Shown here piece after piece: positions 1 to 11,512 of a stretch of 64,000 bases of DNA (the first letter of the stretch is position 1; each line of letters starts with the position of its first letter). The notes beneath the pieces are model-generated. The model ran no database searches. It was given only the letters and a program-made list of their open reading frames with translations, and was not told the origin of the DNA. The DNA is from Xanthomonas chitinilytica (GTDB taxonomy: Bacteria; Pseudomonadota; Gammaproteobacteria; Xanthomonadales; Xanthomonadaceae), in assembly GCF_026107455.2 (NCBI RefSeq), contig NZ_JAPCHY010000014.1, positions 51,369-115,368 of the forward strand. The letters are read 5' to 3'. A program made the translations under genes and the position numbers.

Positions 1-1
1 C

Positions 2-907
2 ACCGTCAGCGTCGGCGGCGTGCAGGTCGGCGAGAAGATCGCCAGCGTCGGCCAGGTGCTGGCCCGCGCCAGCGAGTGCATGCACGCCGCGGCCCAGCTC
101 GGCGGCAACACCACCCGGATCTTCGACCCCGGCGCCGCCGACCGGGTCGAGGAGGAACGCATCCAGCGCTGGGTCGCGCGCATCCGCGAGGCGCTGGCCG
201 GCGAAGGCTTCCAGCTGCACTACCAGCCCGTGCTCAACCTGCAGGGCGAGCCGATGGAGCTGTACGAGGCGTTCCTGCGGCTGGACAACAACGGCGAGCT
301 GGTCAGCCCCGCGGCGTTCCTCGAGATCGCCGCCGACCACGGCCTGCTCGGCGAGATCAACCGCTGGGTGGTGGCCCATGCCATCGGCGTGATCGGCGAG
401 CGCCAGCGCGCCGGGCACGCCACCCACCTGATGGTCAAGGTGACGCCCGAGTCGTTCGCCGACCCGCAGCTGATCGAACTGATCCGCAACGCGCTGCTGG
501 CGCAGGGCGTGCCGGGCGAGCGGCTGTGGCTGCAGACGCCGGAGGCCAAGGTCTTCACCCACCTGCGCAACGCCCAGCAGTTCCTCGCCAGCGTGTCGCA
601 GCTGGGCTGCAAGGTCGGCCTGGAGCAGTTCGGCTCCGGCCTGGATTCGTTCCAGCTGCTGGCCCACTTCCAGCCGGCCTTCCTGAAGCTGGACCGCGAC
701 TTCACCAGCGACCTGAGCCGGACCAAGGAGCACCAGGAGAAGATCCAGGAGATCACCGAGCGCGCGCAGTCGGCCAGCATCCGCACCATCGCCGAGTTCG
801 TCGCCGACGCCGCCTCGATGAGCATGCTGTTCAGCGCCGGCGTCGACTACGTGCAGGGCGACTTCGTCGGCCCGGCCGATGCCGGCATGAACTTCGACTT
901 CTCCTGA
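2..907 (+). CDS. fimX: FimX-like degenerate GGDEF/EAL protein, 3' part (5' end outside window)
   Basis: The reading frame is open from the first bases, so the gene begins upstream. The visible part is the tail of a GGDEF domain (about 40 residues) followed by a complete EAL domain. Catalytic signatures are eroded: the EAL triplet is EAF (in YEAFLRL), the usual DDFGTG loop is EQFGSG, and the end reads QGDFVGPA. A c-di-GMP phosphodiesterase would need the lost acidic residues, so this is probably a c-di-GMP-binding effector rather than an enzyme. This pattern is typical of FimX, which controls type IV pilus assembly and twitching. The gene ends 16 bases before a strong terminator hairpin. FimX identity is inferred from the EAF-type motif and the Xanthomonadaceae setting; another degenerate GGDEF-EAL protein is possible because the N-terminal PAS/REC part is not visible. 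Confidence 0.75.
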   Translation, partial: TVSVGGVQVGEKIASVGQVLARASECMHAAAQLGGNTTRIFDPGAADRVEEERIQRWVARIREALAGEGFQLHYQPVLNLQGEPMELYEAFLRLDNNGELVSPAAFLEIAADHGLLGEINRWVVAHAIGVIGERQRAGHATHLMVKVTPESFADPQLIELIRNALLAQGVPGERLWLQTPEAKVFTHLRNAQQFLASVSQLGCKVGLEQFGSGLDSFQLLAHFQPAFLKLDRDFTSDLSRTKEHQEKIQEITERAQSASIRTIAEFVADAASMSMLFSAGVDYVQGDFVGPADAGMNFDFS

Positions 908-922
908 GCCTGCGTGCCGGGA

Positions 923-959
923 CACGAAAAAGGCCGCGCATCGCGCGGCCTTTTTCGTG
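923..959 (+). terminator. Rho-independent terminator after the FimX-like gene
   Basis: A perfect 16-bp stem (923-938 with 944-959), loop CATCG, with A5 in the left arm and T5 in the right arm, so it can work on both strands. It lies 16 bases after the stop of the FimX-like gene. Confidence 0.85.
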
Positions 960-1040
960 GCTGCCCCCAAGGTCGGAACGGGCGGAGGAAGAGGCGTTCT
1001 TCGCCCTTCGTGTAGCGCATACAGGCTCCTCCATCCTTGG

Positions 1041-1109
1041 CTGGTCGCGACTGACGTCGCTCCTACAGAGGCGGCGATGCATTGTAGGAGCGACGTCAGT
1101 CGCGACCAG
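1041..1109. repeat. Intergenic palindromic repeat, family A (copy 1)
   Basis: Inverted pair: the core GTAGGAGCGACGTCAGTCGC at the right and its reverse complement at the left, joined by about 15 bases. It sits between the convergent ends of the FimX-like gene and fabV. Same family as copies at 2696, 7432, 8674, 26532, 28266, 45346, 62399 and 63897. Confidence 0.9.
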
Positions 1110-1131
1110 TCCTCGGCCAGGAGAAGCGCCA

Positions 1132-1162
1132 GGAAAAAGCCGCGCGATGCGCGGCTTCTTCC
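1132..1162 (-). terminator. Terminator of fabV
   Basis: Stem AAGCCGCGC/GCGCGGCTT with one mismatch further out, with A5 at 1134-1138 giving a U-run on the minus strand, 17 bases beyond the fabV stop codon. Confidence 0.75.
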
Positions 1163-1178
1163 TGCCTGCTGCCTGTAC

Positions 1179-2438
1179 TCAGACCTCGACCAGATCCGGG
1201 ATCGCGACATCGGGATTGACGTCGGCGTCGTAGTCCACGCCGGCGATGCCGAACCCGAACAGGCGCAGGAAGTCGGCCTTGTAGCCGGCCAGGTCGCTGA
1301 TCTGGTACAGGTTCTCGTTGGTTACCTGCGGCCACAGCTCCAGCACCTTGCCCTGCACTTCCGGCGCCATTTCCTTGTAGTCGGCGCGCAGGCGGCCTTC
1401 CTCGTCCACCAGCGCGACGCTGCGGCCCTTGCCGTCGACCAGTTCGCGGCGGATGTGTCCGGCCGCGTCCGTGCCGCCCTGCGGGCCGTTGTAGAGGATG
1501 TCGTACAGGGTATCGAGCTGCTCGATGCAGCCCTCGTGCGTGCCCTGCTCCTTCATCACCTTGAACAGCAGCGACAGGTACAGCGGCATGGTCGGGATCG
1601 CCGAGCTGGCCTGGGTGACCACCGCCTTGAGCACCGACACCCGCGCATCGCCGCCGATGGCGGCGAGCTTGCCGCGGATGCCCAGCACCTTCTGGTCCAG
1701 GTCCTTCTTGGCCGCACCGATGGAGCCGTTCCAGTAGATGGCCTGGGTGATCTCCTCGCCGACGTAGGTGAACGCGGTGGTGGTCGCGCCCTCGGCCAGC
1801 ACGCCGGCCTCCAGCAGCGCGTCGATCCACATCTGCCAGTCCTCGCCGCCCATCACCGCGACGGTGCCGGCGATCTCCTCGGCGGTGGCCGGCTGCAGGG
1901 TGGTCTCGGTCAGCACTTCCTTGTCGGTATCCAGCCCGCGCAGGGTGATCGGCGCGCCGATCGGCTTCAGCGTGGAACTGATGACCTCGCCGGTCTTCGG
2001 ATGCTTGCGGCGCGGCGCGGCAAGGCTGTAGACCACCTGGTCGACCTGGCCCAGGTCGGCCTTGATGATCTCGATGACCTTCTGCTTGACCTCGTCGGAG
2101 AACGCGTCGCCGTTGACGCTCTTGGCGTACAGCCCCGCCTCGCCGGCGAACTTGTGGAACGCGGCCGAGTTGTACCAGCCGGCGGTCCCCGGCTTGCTCT
2201 CGCTGCCCGGACGCTCGAAGAACACGCCCAGCGTGGCGGCATCGCTGCCGAAGGCGGCGGTGATCCGCGCGGCCAGCCCGTAGCCGGTCGAGGCGCCGAT
2301 CACCAGCACCTTCTTCGGGCCGTTGGCGATCTTCGGCCTGGCCTTGATGTAGTCGATCTGCTCCTTGACGGCCGCTTCGCAACCGACGGGATGGGTGGTG
2401 ACGCAGATGAAGCCGCGCACACGCGGTTTGATGACCAT
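1179..2438 (-). CDS. fabV: Enoyl-[acyl-carrier-protein] reductase (NADH) FabV
   Basis: 419 residues, the normal FabV length. It catalyses the last, NADH-dependent step of each fatty-acid elongation cycle, reducing trans-2-enoyl-ACP. The nucleotide-binding loop is [15 protein letters not shown] (about residues 45-59). The long-chain-SDR active site Tyr-x8-Lys is present as Y235 and K244 ([10 protein letters not shown]), which matches the numbering known for FabV. The reading frame is open for 48 codons further upstream, but the protein start [10 protein letters not shown] is universal in the family and has a GAGG Shine-Dalgarno 7-10 bases before its ATG, so I place the start at 2438. The gene is monocistronic, with its own terminator and a plausible promoter at 2598-2626. 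FabV is naturally insensitive to triclosan. Identity is very sure. Confidence 0.97.
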   Translation of the reverse strand: MVIKPRVRGFICVTTHPVGCEAAVKEQIDYIKARPKIANGPKKVLVIGASTGYGLAARITAAFGSDAATLGVFFERPGSESKPGTAGWYNSAAFHKFAGEAGLYAKSVNGDAFSDEVKQKVIEIIKADLGQVDQVVYSLAAPRRKHPKTGEVISSTLKPIGAPITLRGLDTDKEVLTETTLQPATAEEIAGTVAVMGGEDWQMWIDALLEAGVLAEGATTTAFTYVGEEITQAIYWNGSIGAAKKDLDQKVLGIRGKLAAIGGDARVSVLKAVVTQASSAIPTMPLYLSLLFKVMKEQGTHEGCIEQLDTLYDILYNGPQGGTDAAGHIRRELVDGKGRSVALVDEEGRLRADYKEMAPEVQGKVLELWPQVTNENLYQISDLAGYKADFLRLFGFGIAGVDYDADVNPDVAIPDLVEV

Positions 2439-2597
2439 GGAAACCTCGATCTGGAAAGGATGGTTGGCGGCGGACCGGCTCGATGCGCCAGGCAAGCCAG
2501 CCGCCGGTCGACAACCGGGGGCACGGATTGCGAACGCCGCCATCGTCGCATGCCTGCGATCGACCGAAGCCGTATCGGACAAACGTCGAGCCGAAAG

Positions 2598-2626
2598 ATC
2601 GTAGTGTGCGCCTGCAGCGAAAACAA
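2598..2626 (-). promoter_or_regulatory. Candidate sigma-70 promoter of fabV
   Basis: On the minus strand TTGTTT (2626-2621), a 17-bp spacer, then TACGAT (2603-2598). The -35 keeps TTG and the -10 matches TATAAT at four of six positions. The leader to the fabV ATG would be about 150 bases. Confidence 0.35.
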
Positions 2627-2695
2627 CCGACGCCGGCGCATGGTGGGGCTGCGTCGTGCAGGTCGTCGCGGGTGTCCGCGGCCCTAGGGAAAAGC

Positions 2696-2760
2696 TCGCG
2701 ACTGACGTCGCTCCTACAAGAGCGACGTTGTGTGCTGTAGGAGCGACGTCAATCGCGACC
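2696..2760. repeat. Intergenic palindromic repeat, family A (copy 2)
   Basis: Inverted arms 2696-2718 and 2736-2760, the right arm with one substitution (CAATCGC for CAGTCGC). Lies between the secF terminator and the fabV upstream region. Confidence 0.85.
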
Positions 2761-2782
2761 GATGGGCCATCGACTCCCAGGC

Positions 2783-2811
2783 AAAAGAAAAGCCGCGCAG
2801 AGCGCGGCTTT
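2783..2811 (-). terminator. Terminator of secD-secF
   Basis: Perfect 10-bp stem (2789-2798 with 2802-2811), loop AGA, with A-runs on the left that become U-runs on the minus strand. It lies 28 bases after the secF stop. Confidence 0.85.
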
Positions 2812-2838
2812 CCGGTCGTACGGGGGCGACGCCCGCGA

Positions 2839-3810
2839 TCAGGGACGGCGCGCCAGTTCCTCCAGGTCCTTGGCCTTGGGCAGCAGGTCCTGCTTGGTGA
2901 CCTTCAGCGCGCCCATCGTCAGCAGCGGGCAGGCGATGAAGATCGAGGACAGGGTGCCGACCACCGCGCCGATCATCTGGCTCAGCGCCAGCCCTTCCAG
3001 CGAGCCGCCGCCGTACAGGTACAGCGCCAGCACCGACAGGAAGAACACCACCGAGGTGATGATGGTGCGCGACAGGGTCTGGTTGATCGAGCGGTTCATC
3101 ACTTCCAGCGGCTCGACCCGCAGGCTGCGGAAGTTCTCGCGGACGCGGTCGAACACCACGATGGTGTCGTTGATCGAGAAGCCCATCACCGACAGCAGGC
3201 CCGCCAGCACGGTCAGGTCGAACTCCCGCCCGCTCAGCGAGAAGTAGGCCGCCACCAGCAGCACGTCGAACATCGTGGTCAGGGTGGCGACGATGGCGAA
3301 CTTCAGCTCGAAGCGGAAACCGATGTAGATCAGGAAGCCGACGATCACGAACAGCGCCGCGTACACGCCGTTCATCGCCAGTTCCTTGCCCACCTGCGGG
3401 CCGACGAATTCGGTACGCAGCACGGTGGCCTGGTTGTCCTGCGCCGAGATCGCCGCCAGCACCGCCTGGGCGGTACGGTTGTTGGCCTCGCCGTCGTTGG
3501 CGCCTTCGGTCTCCAGCGGCTGCAGGCGGATCAGCAGGTCGCTGCCGCTGCCGAAGTTCTGCACCTGGGCGCCGCCGTAACCGGCGCCTTCCAGGTGGTC
3601 TCGCACTTCATCGACGTTGGCCGGCTTCTCGAACCGGACCTCGACCACGGTGCCGCCGGTGAAATCCAGCGCGTAGTTGAAGCCCTTGAAGGCGATCAGG
3701 CCGACCGAGGCGAAGAACAGCAGCACGGCGATGCCCACCGCCACCCAGCGGGTGCGCATGAAGTCGAACTGGGTGTCGTTCGGGATCAGATGCAACGGGA
3801 ACAGTTTCAT
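2839..3810 (-). CDS. secF: Protein translocase subunit SecF
   Basis: 323 residues, normal SecF length. SecF is an inner-membrane partner of SecD that uses the proton motive force to help pull proteins out of the SecYEG channel. The sequence has a first membrane helix at about residues 20-42, the conserved YALDFTGGT stretch just after it, a periplasmic domain, and a C-terminal block of five helices with [17 protein letters not shown], the SecD/SecF signature. It starts 19 bases after secD, in the usual order yajC-secD-secF, and is followed by the operon terminator. Confidence 0.97.
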   Translation of the reverse strand: MKLFPLHLIPNDTQFDFMRTRWVAVGIAVLLFFASVGLIAFKGFNYALDFTGGTVVEVRFEKPANVDEVRDHLEGAGYGGAQVQNFGSGSDLLIRLQPLETEGANDGEANNRTAQAVLAAISAQDNQATVLRTEFVGPQVGKELAMNGVYAALFVIVGFLIYIGFRFELKFAIVATLTTMFDVLLVAAYFSLSGREFDLTVLAGLLSVMGFSINDTIVVFDRVRENFRSLRVEPLEVMNRSINQTLSRTIITSVVFFLSVLALYLYGGGSLEGLALSQMIGAVVGTLSSIFIACPLLTMGALKVTKQDLLPKAKDLEELARRP

Positions 3811-3829
3811 GGATTCGCTCTTCTTCCCG

Positions 3830-5683
3830 TCAGATGGCCAGGGACTTGAGTTTCTTGCGGCGGCTGTAGACCAGCACCGCCAGCGCGCGCGACACGGTGA
3901 TCGCGGTGAACATCGAGGCGAAGATGCCGACGATCATGGTCACCGCGAAACCCTTCAGCGGGCCGGTGCCGAACGCGTACAGCGCCACGCCGGCGAGGAT
4001 GCCGGTGAGGTTGGCGTCGAAGATGGTGCCCGACGCTTTCTCGTAGCCGGCGGCGATGGCGGCCTTGGCCGGCACCCCGGCGCGCAGCTCCTCGCGGATG
4101 CGCTCGTTGATCAGCACGTTGGCGTCCACCGACAGGCCGATCGACAGCGCCAGGCCGGCGAAACCGGGCAACGTCATCGTCGCGCCGAACAGCGACATCA
4201 CCGCGACTACGATCAGCAGGTTGAACATCAACGCGATCGAGGTCAGCACGCCGAACATGCGGTAGTAGACGGTGAAGAACAGCAGCGTGAACAGGAACGC
4301 GTACAGCACCGCGGTGACGCCACGGGCCACGTTCTCGGCACCCAGGCTGGGACCGACGATGCGCTCCTCGATGAAGTCCATCGGTGCGGCCAGCGAGCCG
4401 GCGCGCAGCAGCTTGGCCAGGTTGTCGGCCTCGGTCTTCTCCAGGCCGGTGGTCTGGAAGTTCTTGCCGAACACGCCGTTGATGTTGGCGACCGAGATCA
4501 CCTCTTCCTTGACCCGGAAGCTGCGCACCTCCTCGCCGTCGACCACCGACACCTGCGGAATGCGCTCGGTGTAGACCACCGCCATCGGCTTGTTCACGTT
4601 GGCGCTGGTGAAGTCGAACATGCGCTGGCCGCCGACGTTGTTCAGGGTCACGCTGACCGCCGGCATGCCGTTCTGGTCGACCGACACGCTGGCCGCGACC
4701 ATCTGGTCGCCGGTGACGATCACGCGCTTGTTCAGCAGCACCGGGCCGCCGCCGTCGCGACGGTGGTAGACCTTGGCTTCCGGCGGGATGCGACCGGTGG
4801 CGATCGCATCCTGCGCGTTGCCGTCCACCACGGCCCGGTACTCCAGGGTGGCGGTGGCGCCGATCATGCGCTTGGCCTCGGCGGTGTCCTGCACGCCCGG
4901 CAGCTGCACGACCACGCGATCCTCGCCCTGGCGCTGGATGATCGGCTCGGCCACGCCGAGTTCGTTGACGCGGTTGCGCAGCGTGGCGATGTTCTGCTCG
5001 ATGGCGCCGCTGGCGATCTGGCCCAGTTCGGCATCGGGCACGCTCACCACGATGCGGTTGCCGGAGATGTCGTAGCCCAGCGTCGGCTGCGCCTTGGCCA
5101 GCACGCCGCGGGCATTGGCCGGCGCGTCGGCGCCGGCCGAGGGGCTGAGCGTGGCAACGATGCTGTTGTCGCCGCGGCGCTCGACCGACTGGTACGGGAT
5201 GCGCGCATCGCGCAGGCTGCTGCGGATGTCCTCGGCATAGGCGTCGAGGCGCTTTTCCAGCGCCGCCTTCTGGTCCACCTGCAGCACGAAGTGCACGCCG
5301 CCCTGCAGGTCCAGGCCCAGCACCATCGGCTTGGCGCCGAGGTTGCTCAGCCAGTCCGGCACGGTGGAGGCCAGGTTCAGCGCGACCGTGTAGTCCTCGC
5401 CCAGGTCCGCGCGCAGCATGTCGTTGGCCGCGGTCTGCGCCTGCAGGCTGGGCAGGCGAACCATCAGGCTGTCGCCCTCCTGCGCCACCGACAACGGCTC
5501 GACCCCGGCCTTGGCCAGGTCGGCGGCGACCCTGTCGCGCAGCGGGCCGTCGATCTGGCCGCCACGGTTGGCGGTGATCTGCACGGAGGGATCCTTCTGG
5601 TAGATGTTGGGCAGCGCGTACAGCGCGCTGACCGCCAGAATGATCAGGATGAGGAAGTACTTCCAGCGTGGAAATTCGAGCAT
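3830..5683 (-). CDS. secD: Protein translocase subunit SecD
   Basis: 617 residues, as expected for a gammaproteobacterial SecD. One N-terminal membrane helix (about residues 8-26) is followed by a large periplasmic region containing GLDLQGGVHFVL, and a C-terminal transmembrane block with LTLPGFAGLALSIGLSVDAN and VLINERIREELR. With SecF it forms the proton-driven accessory complex of the Sec translocon. It lies 58 bases downstream of yajC and 19 bases upstream of secF, so the three genes are presumably one transcript. Confidence 0.97.
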   Translation of the reverse strand: MLEFPRWKYFLILIILAVSALYALPNIYQKDPSVQITANRGGQIDGPLRDRVAADLAKAGVEPLSVAQEGDSLMVRLPSLQAQTAANDMLRADLGEDYTVALNLASTVPDWLSNLGAKPMVLGLDLQGGVHFVLQVDQKAALEKRLDAYAEDIRSSLRDARIPYQSVERRGDNSIVATLSPSAGADAPANARGVLAKAQPTLGYDISGNRIVVSVPDAELGQIASGAIEQNIATLRNRVNELGVAEPIIQRQGEDRVVVQLPGVQDTAEAKRMIGATATLEYRAVVDGNAQDAIATGRIPPEAKVYHRRDGGGPVLLNKRVIVTGDQMVAASVSVDQNGMPAVSVTLNNVGGQRMFDFTSANVNKPMAVVYTERIPQVSVVDGEEVRSFRVKEEVISVANINGVFGKNFQTTGLEKTEADNLAKLLRAGSLAAPMDFIEERIVGPSLGAENVARGVTAVLYAFLFTLLFFTVYYRMFGVLTSIALMFNLLIVVAVMSLFGATMTLPGFAGLALSIGLSVDANVLINERIREELRAGVPAKAAIAAGYEKASGTIFDANLTGILAGVALYAFGTGPLKGFAVTMIVGIFASMFTAITVSRALAVLVYSRRKKLKSLAI

Positions 5684-5741
5684 TGCAGGGTCCTGCGCGG
5701 CGCCGGTACCGGCGCCACGACGTGGCAGTCGGGGGATTCGA

Positions 5742-6068
5742 TCAGGCGGACTTCAGCGTGCCCTTGGGCAGCACGTTGCCGATGGCGCCCTTCTGCACGC
5801 GGATGCGCACGTTGTCGGCCACCTCCACGGTGACGAAGTTGTCGCCGATGTCGGTGACCACGCCGGCGATGCCGCCGGAGGTCAGCACCTCGTCGCCCTT
5901 GGAGATCTTCTCCAGCATCGCCTTGTGTTCCTTCTGGCGCTTCATCTGCGGGCGGATCATCAGGAAATACATGATCGCGATCAGGATGATCGGGAACAGC
6001 AGGGTGCTCATCGCCATGCCCGGCGGGTTGGCCTGGGCGACGGGAATCAGGGTGGCGATCAGGTTCAT
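5742..6068 (-). CDS. yajC: Sec translocon accessory subunit YajC
   Basis: 108 residues. A single membrane helix lies at about residues 22-39 (LLFPIILIAIMYFLMIRPQ), followed by the cytoplasmic domain with the family's KISKGDEVLTSGGIAG stretch. YajC associates with SecDF in the inner membrane. The start has an AAGGA Shine-Dalgarno 8 bases upstream. First gene of the yajC-secD-secF operon; tgt lies 124 bases further upstream on the same strand, the common order queA-tgt-yajC-secD-secF. Confidence 0.96.
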   Translation of the reverse strand: MNLIATLIPVAQANPPGMAMSTLLFPIILIAIMYFLMIRPQMKRQKEHKAMLEKISKGDEVLTSGGIAGVVTDIGDNFVTVEVADNVRIRVQKGAIGNVLPKGTLKSA

Positions 6069-6192
6069 CTTGTGTCCTTGGGTTGGGCGGCGGCGGTCCC
6101 GGGCGGGGCCGGTGGTGCTGCCGCGAAACAGGGGTCAGCCGTGAAGTATGCCACGGCCCCGGGCATGCGTCCCCCGGGGCCGGCGCGGCGGC

Positions 6193-8625
<2,433 letters not shown>

Positions 8626-8673
8626 TCAGGCGGGAAAGCCGGACATTGTAGTCCCTCGGCCCCACGCAGCCCC

Positions 8674-8745
8674 TTGTAGGAGCGACGTCAGTCGCGACGG
8701 GGCCTTCCCGGGAAAGCCCCGTCGCGACTGACGTCGCTCCTACAA
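8674..8745. repeat. Intergenic palindromic repeat, family A (copy 4)
   Basis: Near-perfect 72-bp inverted repeat: arms of about 26 bases and an inner GGGGCTTTCCC-type stem. Lies upstream of queA and downstream of the Lrp-type gene. Confidence 0.92.
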
Positions 8746-8760
8746 CGTCCCCATCGACGC

Positions 8761-9192
8761 TCAGCGTTCGAACTTGGTCGACAGGATGATCGACGACATG
8801 GTGCGCTCCACCCCGTCGATGGCGCCGATGCTGTCGGTCAGCACGTCCATGTCGTTGACCGCGCGCACCACCCCCAGCGCGATCAGGTCGTACTCGCCGC
8901 TGACCGAATGCAGCTCGCGGACCTCGGGAATTTCCCGCAATGCCATGACCACCGAGGTCATCTTCTTGGGCAGCACGGTGATCATGATGTGGGCGCGGAT
9001 GGCGCCCTGCTCGTAGTCCTCGTGGGTACGCACGGTGTAGCCGCGGATCACCCCCTGCCGCTCCAGCTTGTCGATGCGGCTCTGCACCGTGGTGCGCGAC
9101 AGGCCGAGCCGGCGCGCGATCTGTGCGGTGGACGCGCGCGCATCCTCGCGCAGCAGCGAAAGCAGTTGTTCGTCGGAGGCGGAAGTTTTCAT
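8761..9192 (-). CDS. Lrp/AsnC family transcriptional regulator
   Basis: 143 residues, two-domain feast/famine regulator. An N-terminal helix-turn-helix (about residues 8-50, TAQIARRLGLSRTTVQSRIDKLERQGVI) is followed by a RAM/AsnC effector domain (about 65-140, VSGEYDLIALG...). Such proteins usually bind amino acids and often control a divergent neighbour; here the neighbour is a class III aminotransferase 117 bases away with several palindromes between them. Target and ligand are inferred, not shown. The ATG at 9192 is the only good start; upstream in-frame codons lack ATG. Confidence 0.92.
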   Translation of the reverse strand: MKTSASDEQLLSLLREDARASTAQIARRLGLSRTTVQSRIDKLERQGVIRGYTVRTHEDYEQGAIRAHIMITVLPKKMTSVVMALREIPEVRELHSVSGEYDLIALGVVRAVNDMDVLTDSIGAIDGVERTMSSIILSTKFER

Positions 9193-9193
9193 T

Positions 9194-9253
9194 TGCGCAG
9201 GATGTTTCGTCGAATCGACGAAATTATCCGATTTCCTGCGCAGATCATATCTG
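9194..9253. promoter_or_regulatory. Nested palindromes, likely operator of the Lrp-type regulator
   Basis: Three inverted repeats are packed between the two divergent genes: an outer pair TGCGCAGGA (9194-9202) / TCCTGCGCA (9234-9242); an inner perfect pair TTTCGTCGA-A-TCGACGAAA (9205-9223); and CAGAT-CAT-ATCTG (9241-9253). The last touches the -35 of the candidate aminotransferase promoter. Use as Lrp sites is inferred from position. Confidence 0.55.
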
Positions 9254-9279
9254 CCAAATGACAAACGGCTCCTGATAAT
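9251..9279 (+). promoter_or_regulatory. Candidate promoter of the class III aminotransferase gene
   Basis: CTGCCA (9251-9256), 17-bp spacer, GATAAT (9274-9279); four and five matches to the sigma-70 consensus. It overlaps the last of the palindromes described at 9194-9253. Confidence 0.45.
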
Positions 9280-9309
9280 GGATCGTTCAGCCACGAACTG
9301 GAGATGAGC

Positions 9310-10806
9310 ATGACCGTACTCGGCCCCCTCGCCCCGCTGCGCGCGCACGCCGGCAACCGCCTCACCGAAGGGCTGGACGACACTGCCGTCGAACGTCTGG
9401 CCGCCGCCCACCCGGCGCTGGCCGCCGCCATCCAGGCCGCCGCCGAGGAGTATGCGCGGGTGCGCGACGAGTTCGCCGCGGTGCTCGACCTGGACGAATC
9501 CGAACAGATCCGGGTCCTGCAGGACGGCTTCGTCAACTTCTATGCCGACGACTGCGTGACGCCCTACGTCGCGCTGGCCGCGCGCGGGCCGTGGGTGGTC
9601 ACCCTCAAGGGCGCGGTGCTGTACGACGCCGGCGGCTACGGCATGCTCGGCTTCGGCCATACCCCGCCGGCGGTGCTCGAGGCCATGGCCAGGCCGCAGG
9701 TGATGGCCAACGTGATGACCCCGAGCCTGTCGCAGCAGCGCTTCGTGCGCGCCCTGCGCGCGGAGATCGGGCATACCCGCGGCGGCTGTCCGTTCAGCCA
9801 CTTCATGTGCCTGAACTCGGGTTCGGAGTCGGTGGGCCTGGCCGCACGCATCGTCGACGTCAACGCCAAGCTGCAGACCGACCCGGGCGCACGCCATGCC
9901 GGCGCCGCGATCAAGCGGGTGGTGGTCAAGGGCAGCTTCCACGGCCGCACCGAGCGCCCGGCGCTGTATTCGGACTCCACCCGCAAGACCTACCAGCAGC
10001 ACCTGGCCAGCTACCGCGGCGAGGACTCGGTGATCGCCATCGCGCCGTACGACGCCGAGGCGCTGAAGCGCGCGTTCGCCGAGGCCGAGGCCAACGGCTG
10101 GTTCATCGAGGCGGTGTTCCTGGAGCCGGTGATGGGCGAAGGCGATCCCGGCCGCTCGCTGCCGCCGGCGTTCTATGCCGTCGCGCGCGAACTGACCCGC
10201 GACCACGGCAGCCTGCTGCTGGTGGATTCGATCCAGGCCGGCCTGCGCGCCCACGGCGTGCTGTCGGTGATCGACTACCCCGGATTCGAGCGGCTCGACC
10301 CGCCGGACATGGAAACCTATTCCAAGGCGCTCAATGCCGCGCAGTTCCCGCTGTCGGTGCTGGCCGTGAGCGAACGCGCCGCGCAGCTGTACCGCAAGGG
10401 CATCTACGGCAACACCATGACCACCAACCCGCGCGCGCTCGACGTGGCCTGCGCCACCCTCGCCCAGCTCACCCCGGAAGTCCGCGCCAACATCCGCGAG
10501 CGCGGCGCCGAGGCACTGCGCAAGCTGGAGCAGCTCAAGGACGAACTGGGCGGGCTGATCACCAAGGTCCAGGGCACCGGCCTGCTGTTCTCCTGCGAAC
10601 TGGCCCCGCAGTTCAAGTGCTACGGCGCCGGCTCCACCGAGGAATGGCTGCGCCGGCACGGCATCAACGTGATCCATGGCGGCGAGAACTCGTTGCGCTT
10701 CACCCCGCAGTTCATGATGGACAGCGCGGAACTGGACCTGCTGGTGTCGCTGGTGGGCCGCGCCCTGCGCGAAGGCCCGCGCCGCGAGCAGGCTGCCGCG
10801 GCCTGA
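9310..10806 (+). CDS. Class III (PLP-dependent) aminotransferase
   Basis: 498 residues with the fold-type I, class III layout: a substrate-domain start around residues 90-125 (DAGGYGMLGFGHTPP), the Gly/Ser stretch LNSGSES for PLP phosphate binding, and the Schiff-base lysine in METYSKALNAAQFPLSV. At the usual DE(V/I)QTG site, whose Asp pairs with the PLP ring nitrogen, it has VDSIQAGLRAHG: the Asp is kept but the Glu is Ser. An earlier ATG at 9304 directly abuts the GGAG Shine-Dalgarno (9300-9303), so the ATG at 9310, with 6-base spacing, is the likely start. The partner regulator is Lrp-like, which fits an amino-acid substrate, perhaps lysine or ornithine. The substrate is not determined. 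Confidence 0.88.
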   Translation: MTVLGPLAPLRAHAGNRLTEGLDDTAVERLAAAHPALAAAIQAAAEEYARVRDEFAAVLDLDESEQIRVLQDGFVNFYADDCVTPYVALAARGPWVVTLKGAVLYDAGGYGMLGFGHTPPAVLEAMARPQVMANVMTPSLSQQRFVRALRAEIGHTRGGCPFSHFMCLNSGSESVGLAARIVDVNAKLQTDPGARHAGAAIKRVVVKGSFHGRTERPALYSDSTRKTYQQHLASYRGEDSVIAIAPYDAEALKRAFAEAEANGWFIEAVFLEPVMGEGDPGRSLPPAFYAVARELTRDHGSLLLVDSIQAGLRAHGVLSVIDYPGFERLDPPDMETYSKALNAAQFPLSVLAVSERAAQLYRKGIYGNTMTTNPRALDVACATLAQLTPEVRANIRERGAEALRKLEQLKDELGGLITKVQGTGLLFSCELAPQFKCYGAGSTEEWLRRHGINVIHGGENSLRFTPQFMMDSAELDLLVSLVGRALREGPRREQAAAA

Positions 10807-10972
10807 GGCCTGCTCCACCACGGCAACCGCCACGCACGGGAACGGCATGGACGCCGCCTGCGCACCGGCCGGCCATGCGTCGGCGTTGCCGTCCGAGGCC
10901 GGCAACGTCGACGGAAAACGCGGCGCACCCTCCGCTCATCTCCATCGCCGCGCGCCTGCACGGCCTTGCGCG

Positions 10973-11425
10973 CTACCGATGCGGACCGCCGGCCTCCCCC
11001 GCCGGCCCACGCATCCGCCATGCCCGCACCTGCCATCCGGCCGCCGCCAGCGCCAGGGCGTTGCTGCCGACGATGTAGGCCCCCAGGCCCGGCATCGGCG
11101 CGTCGGAAACGAAGTTCCAGATGGACACGCCCACCAGCACCAGCAGGTACAGGCCGTAACCGGCCAGCACACCGCGGAACCAGGCCGGCCGCCCCCAGCG
11201 CAGCAGCGCGAAACAGAGGACCGGCGCCTGGAAGTACAGCAGCGCCCAGCATCCGCGCAGGTCGAACCTGGACGGGTCGTCGATCGCCAGGATCGCCGTG
11301 GCTGCCACCACCACGGCGGCGTAGAGATAGTTCGGCCAGCGATACCAGCGGCCCGGCCACGCCCGGCGACCGGCGCGCAGCGATGGCGAATGCGATCCAG
11401 GGGGCTGGTAGGGGTTGAATCCCAT
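10973..11425 (-). CDS. Multi-pass membrane protein of unknown function
   Basis: 150 residues starting MGFNPYQPPGS, a prolyl-rich N-terminus common in small uncharacterised membrane proteins, followed by about four hydrophobic helices (roughly residues 32-48, 58-75, 82-103 and 112-130). The longer frame adds 19 residues, but their ATG has poor context; the chosen ATG has GGAA nearby. It follows the exported pyrophosphatase by 87 bases on the same strand and could be the last gene of that operon. I do not recognise a family and assign no function. Confidence 0.6.
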   Translation of the reverse strand: MGFNPYQPPGSHSPSLRAGRRAWPGRWYRWPNYLYAAVVVAATAILAIDDPSRFDLRGCWALLYFQAPVLCFALLRWGRPAWFRGVLAGYGLYLLVLVGVSIWNFVSDAPMPGLGAYIVGSNALALAAAGWQVRAWRMRGPAGEAGGPHR

Positions 11426-11512
11426 GTCGTTCCGTGACGGCGGCAGGTTCCCCATCTTGGCCGCATGGCGGCCCTCGCGCATCCCCCGCCGCCTGGTGCG
11501 GCGACGCCTCGA

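Larger units (their letters stand above)
2439..2838. other. Intergenic region between fabV and secF (400 bp)
   Basis: Holds the likely fabV promoter (2598-2626), one family A repeat (2696-2760) and the secF terminator (2783-2811). I see no open frame here with convincing coding character. Confidence 0.7.

Noticed and set aside
2439..2582. A 48-codon upstream extension of fabV
   Set aside because: Known FabV proteins start at MVIKPRV and a Shine-Dalgarno is present there; the extra part has no conservation signal I can see.
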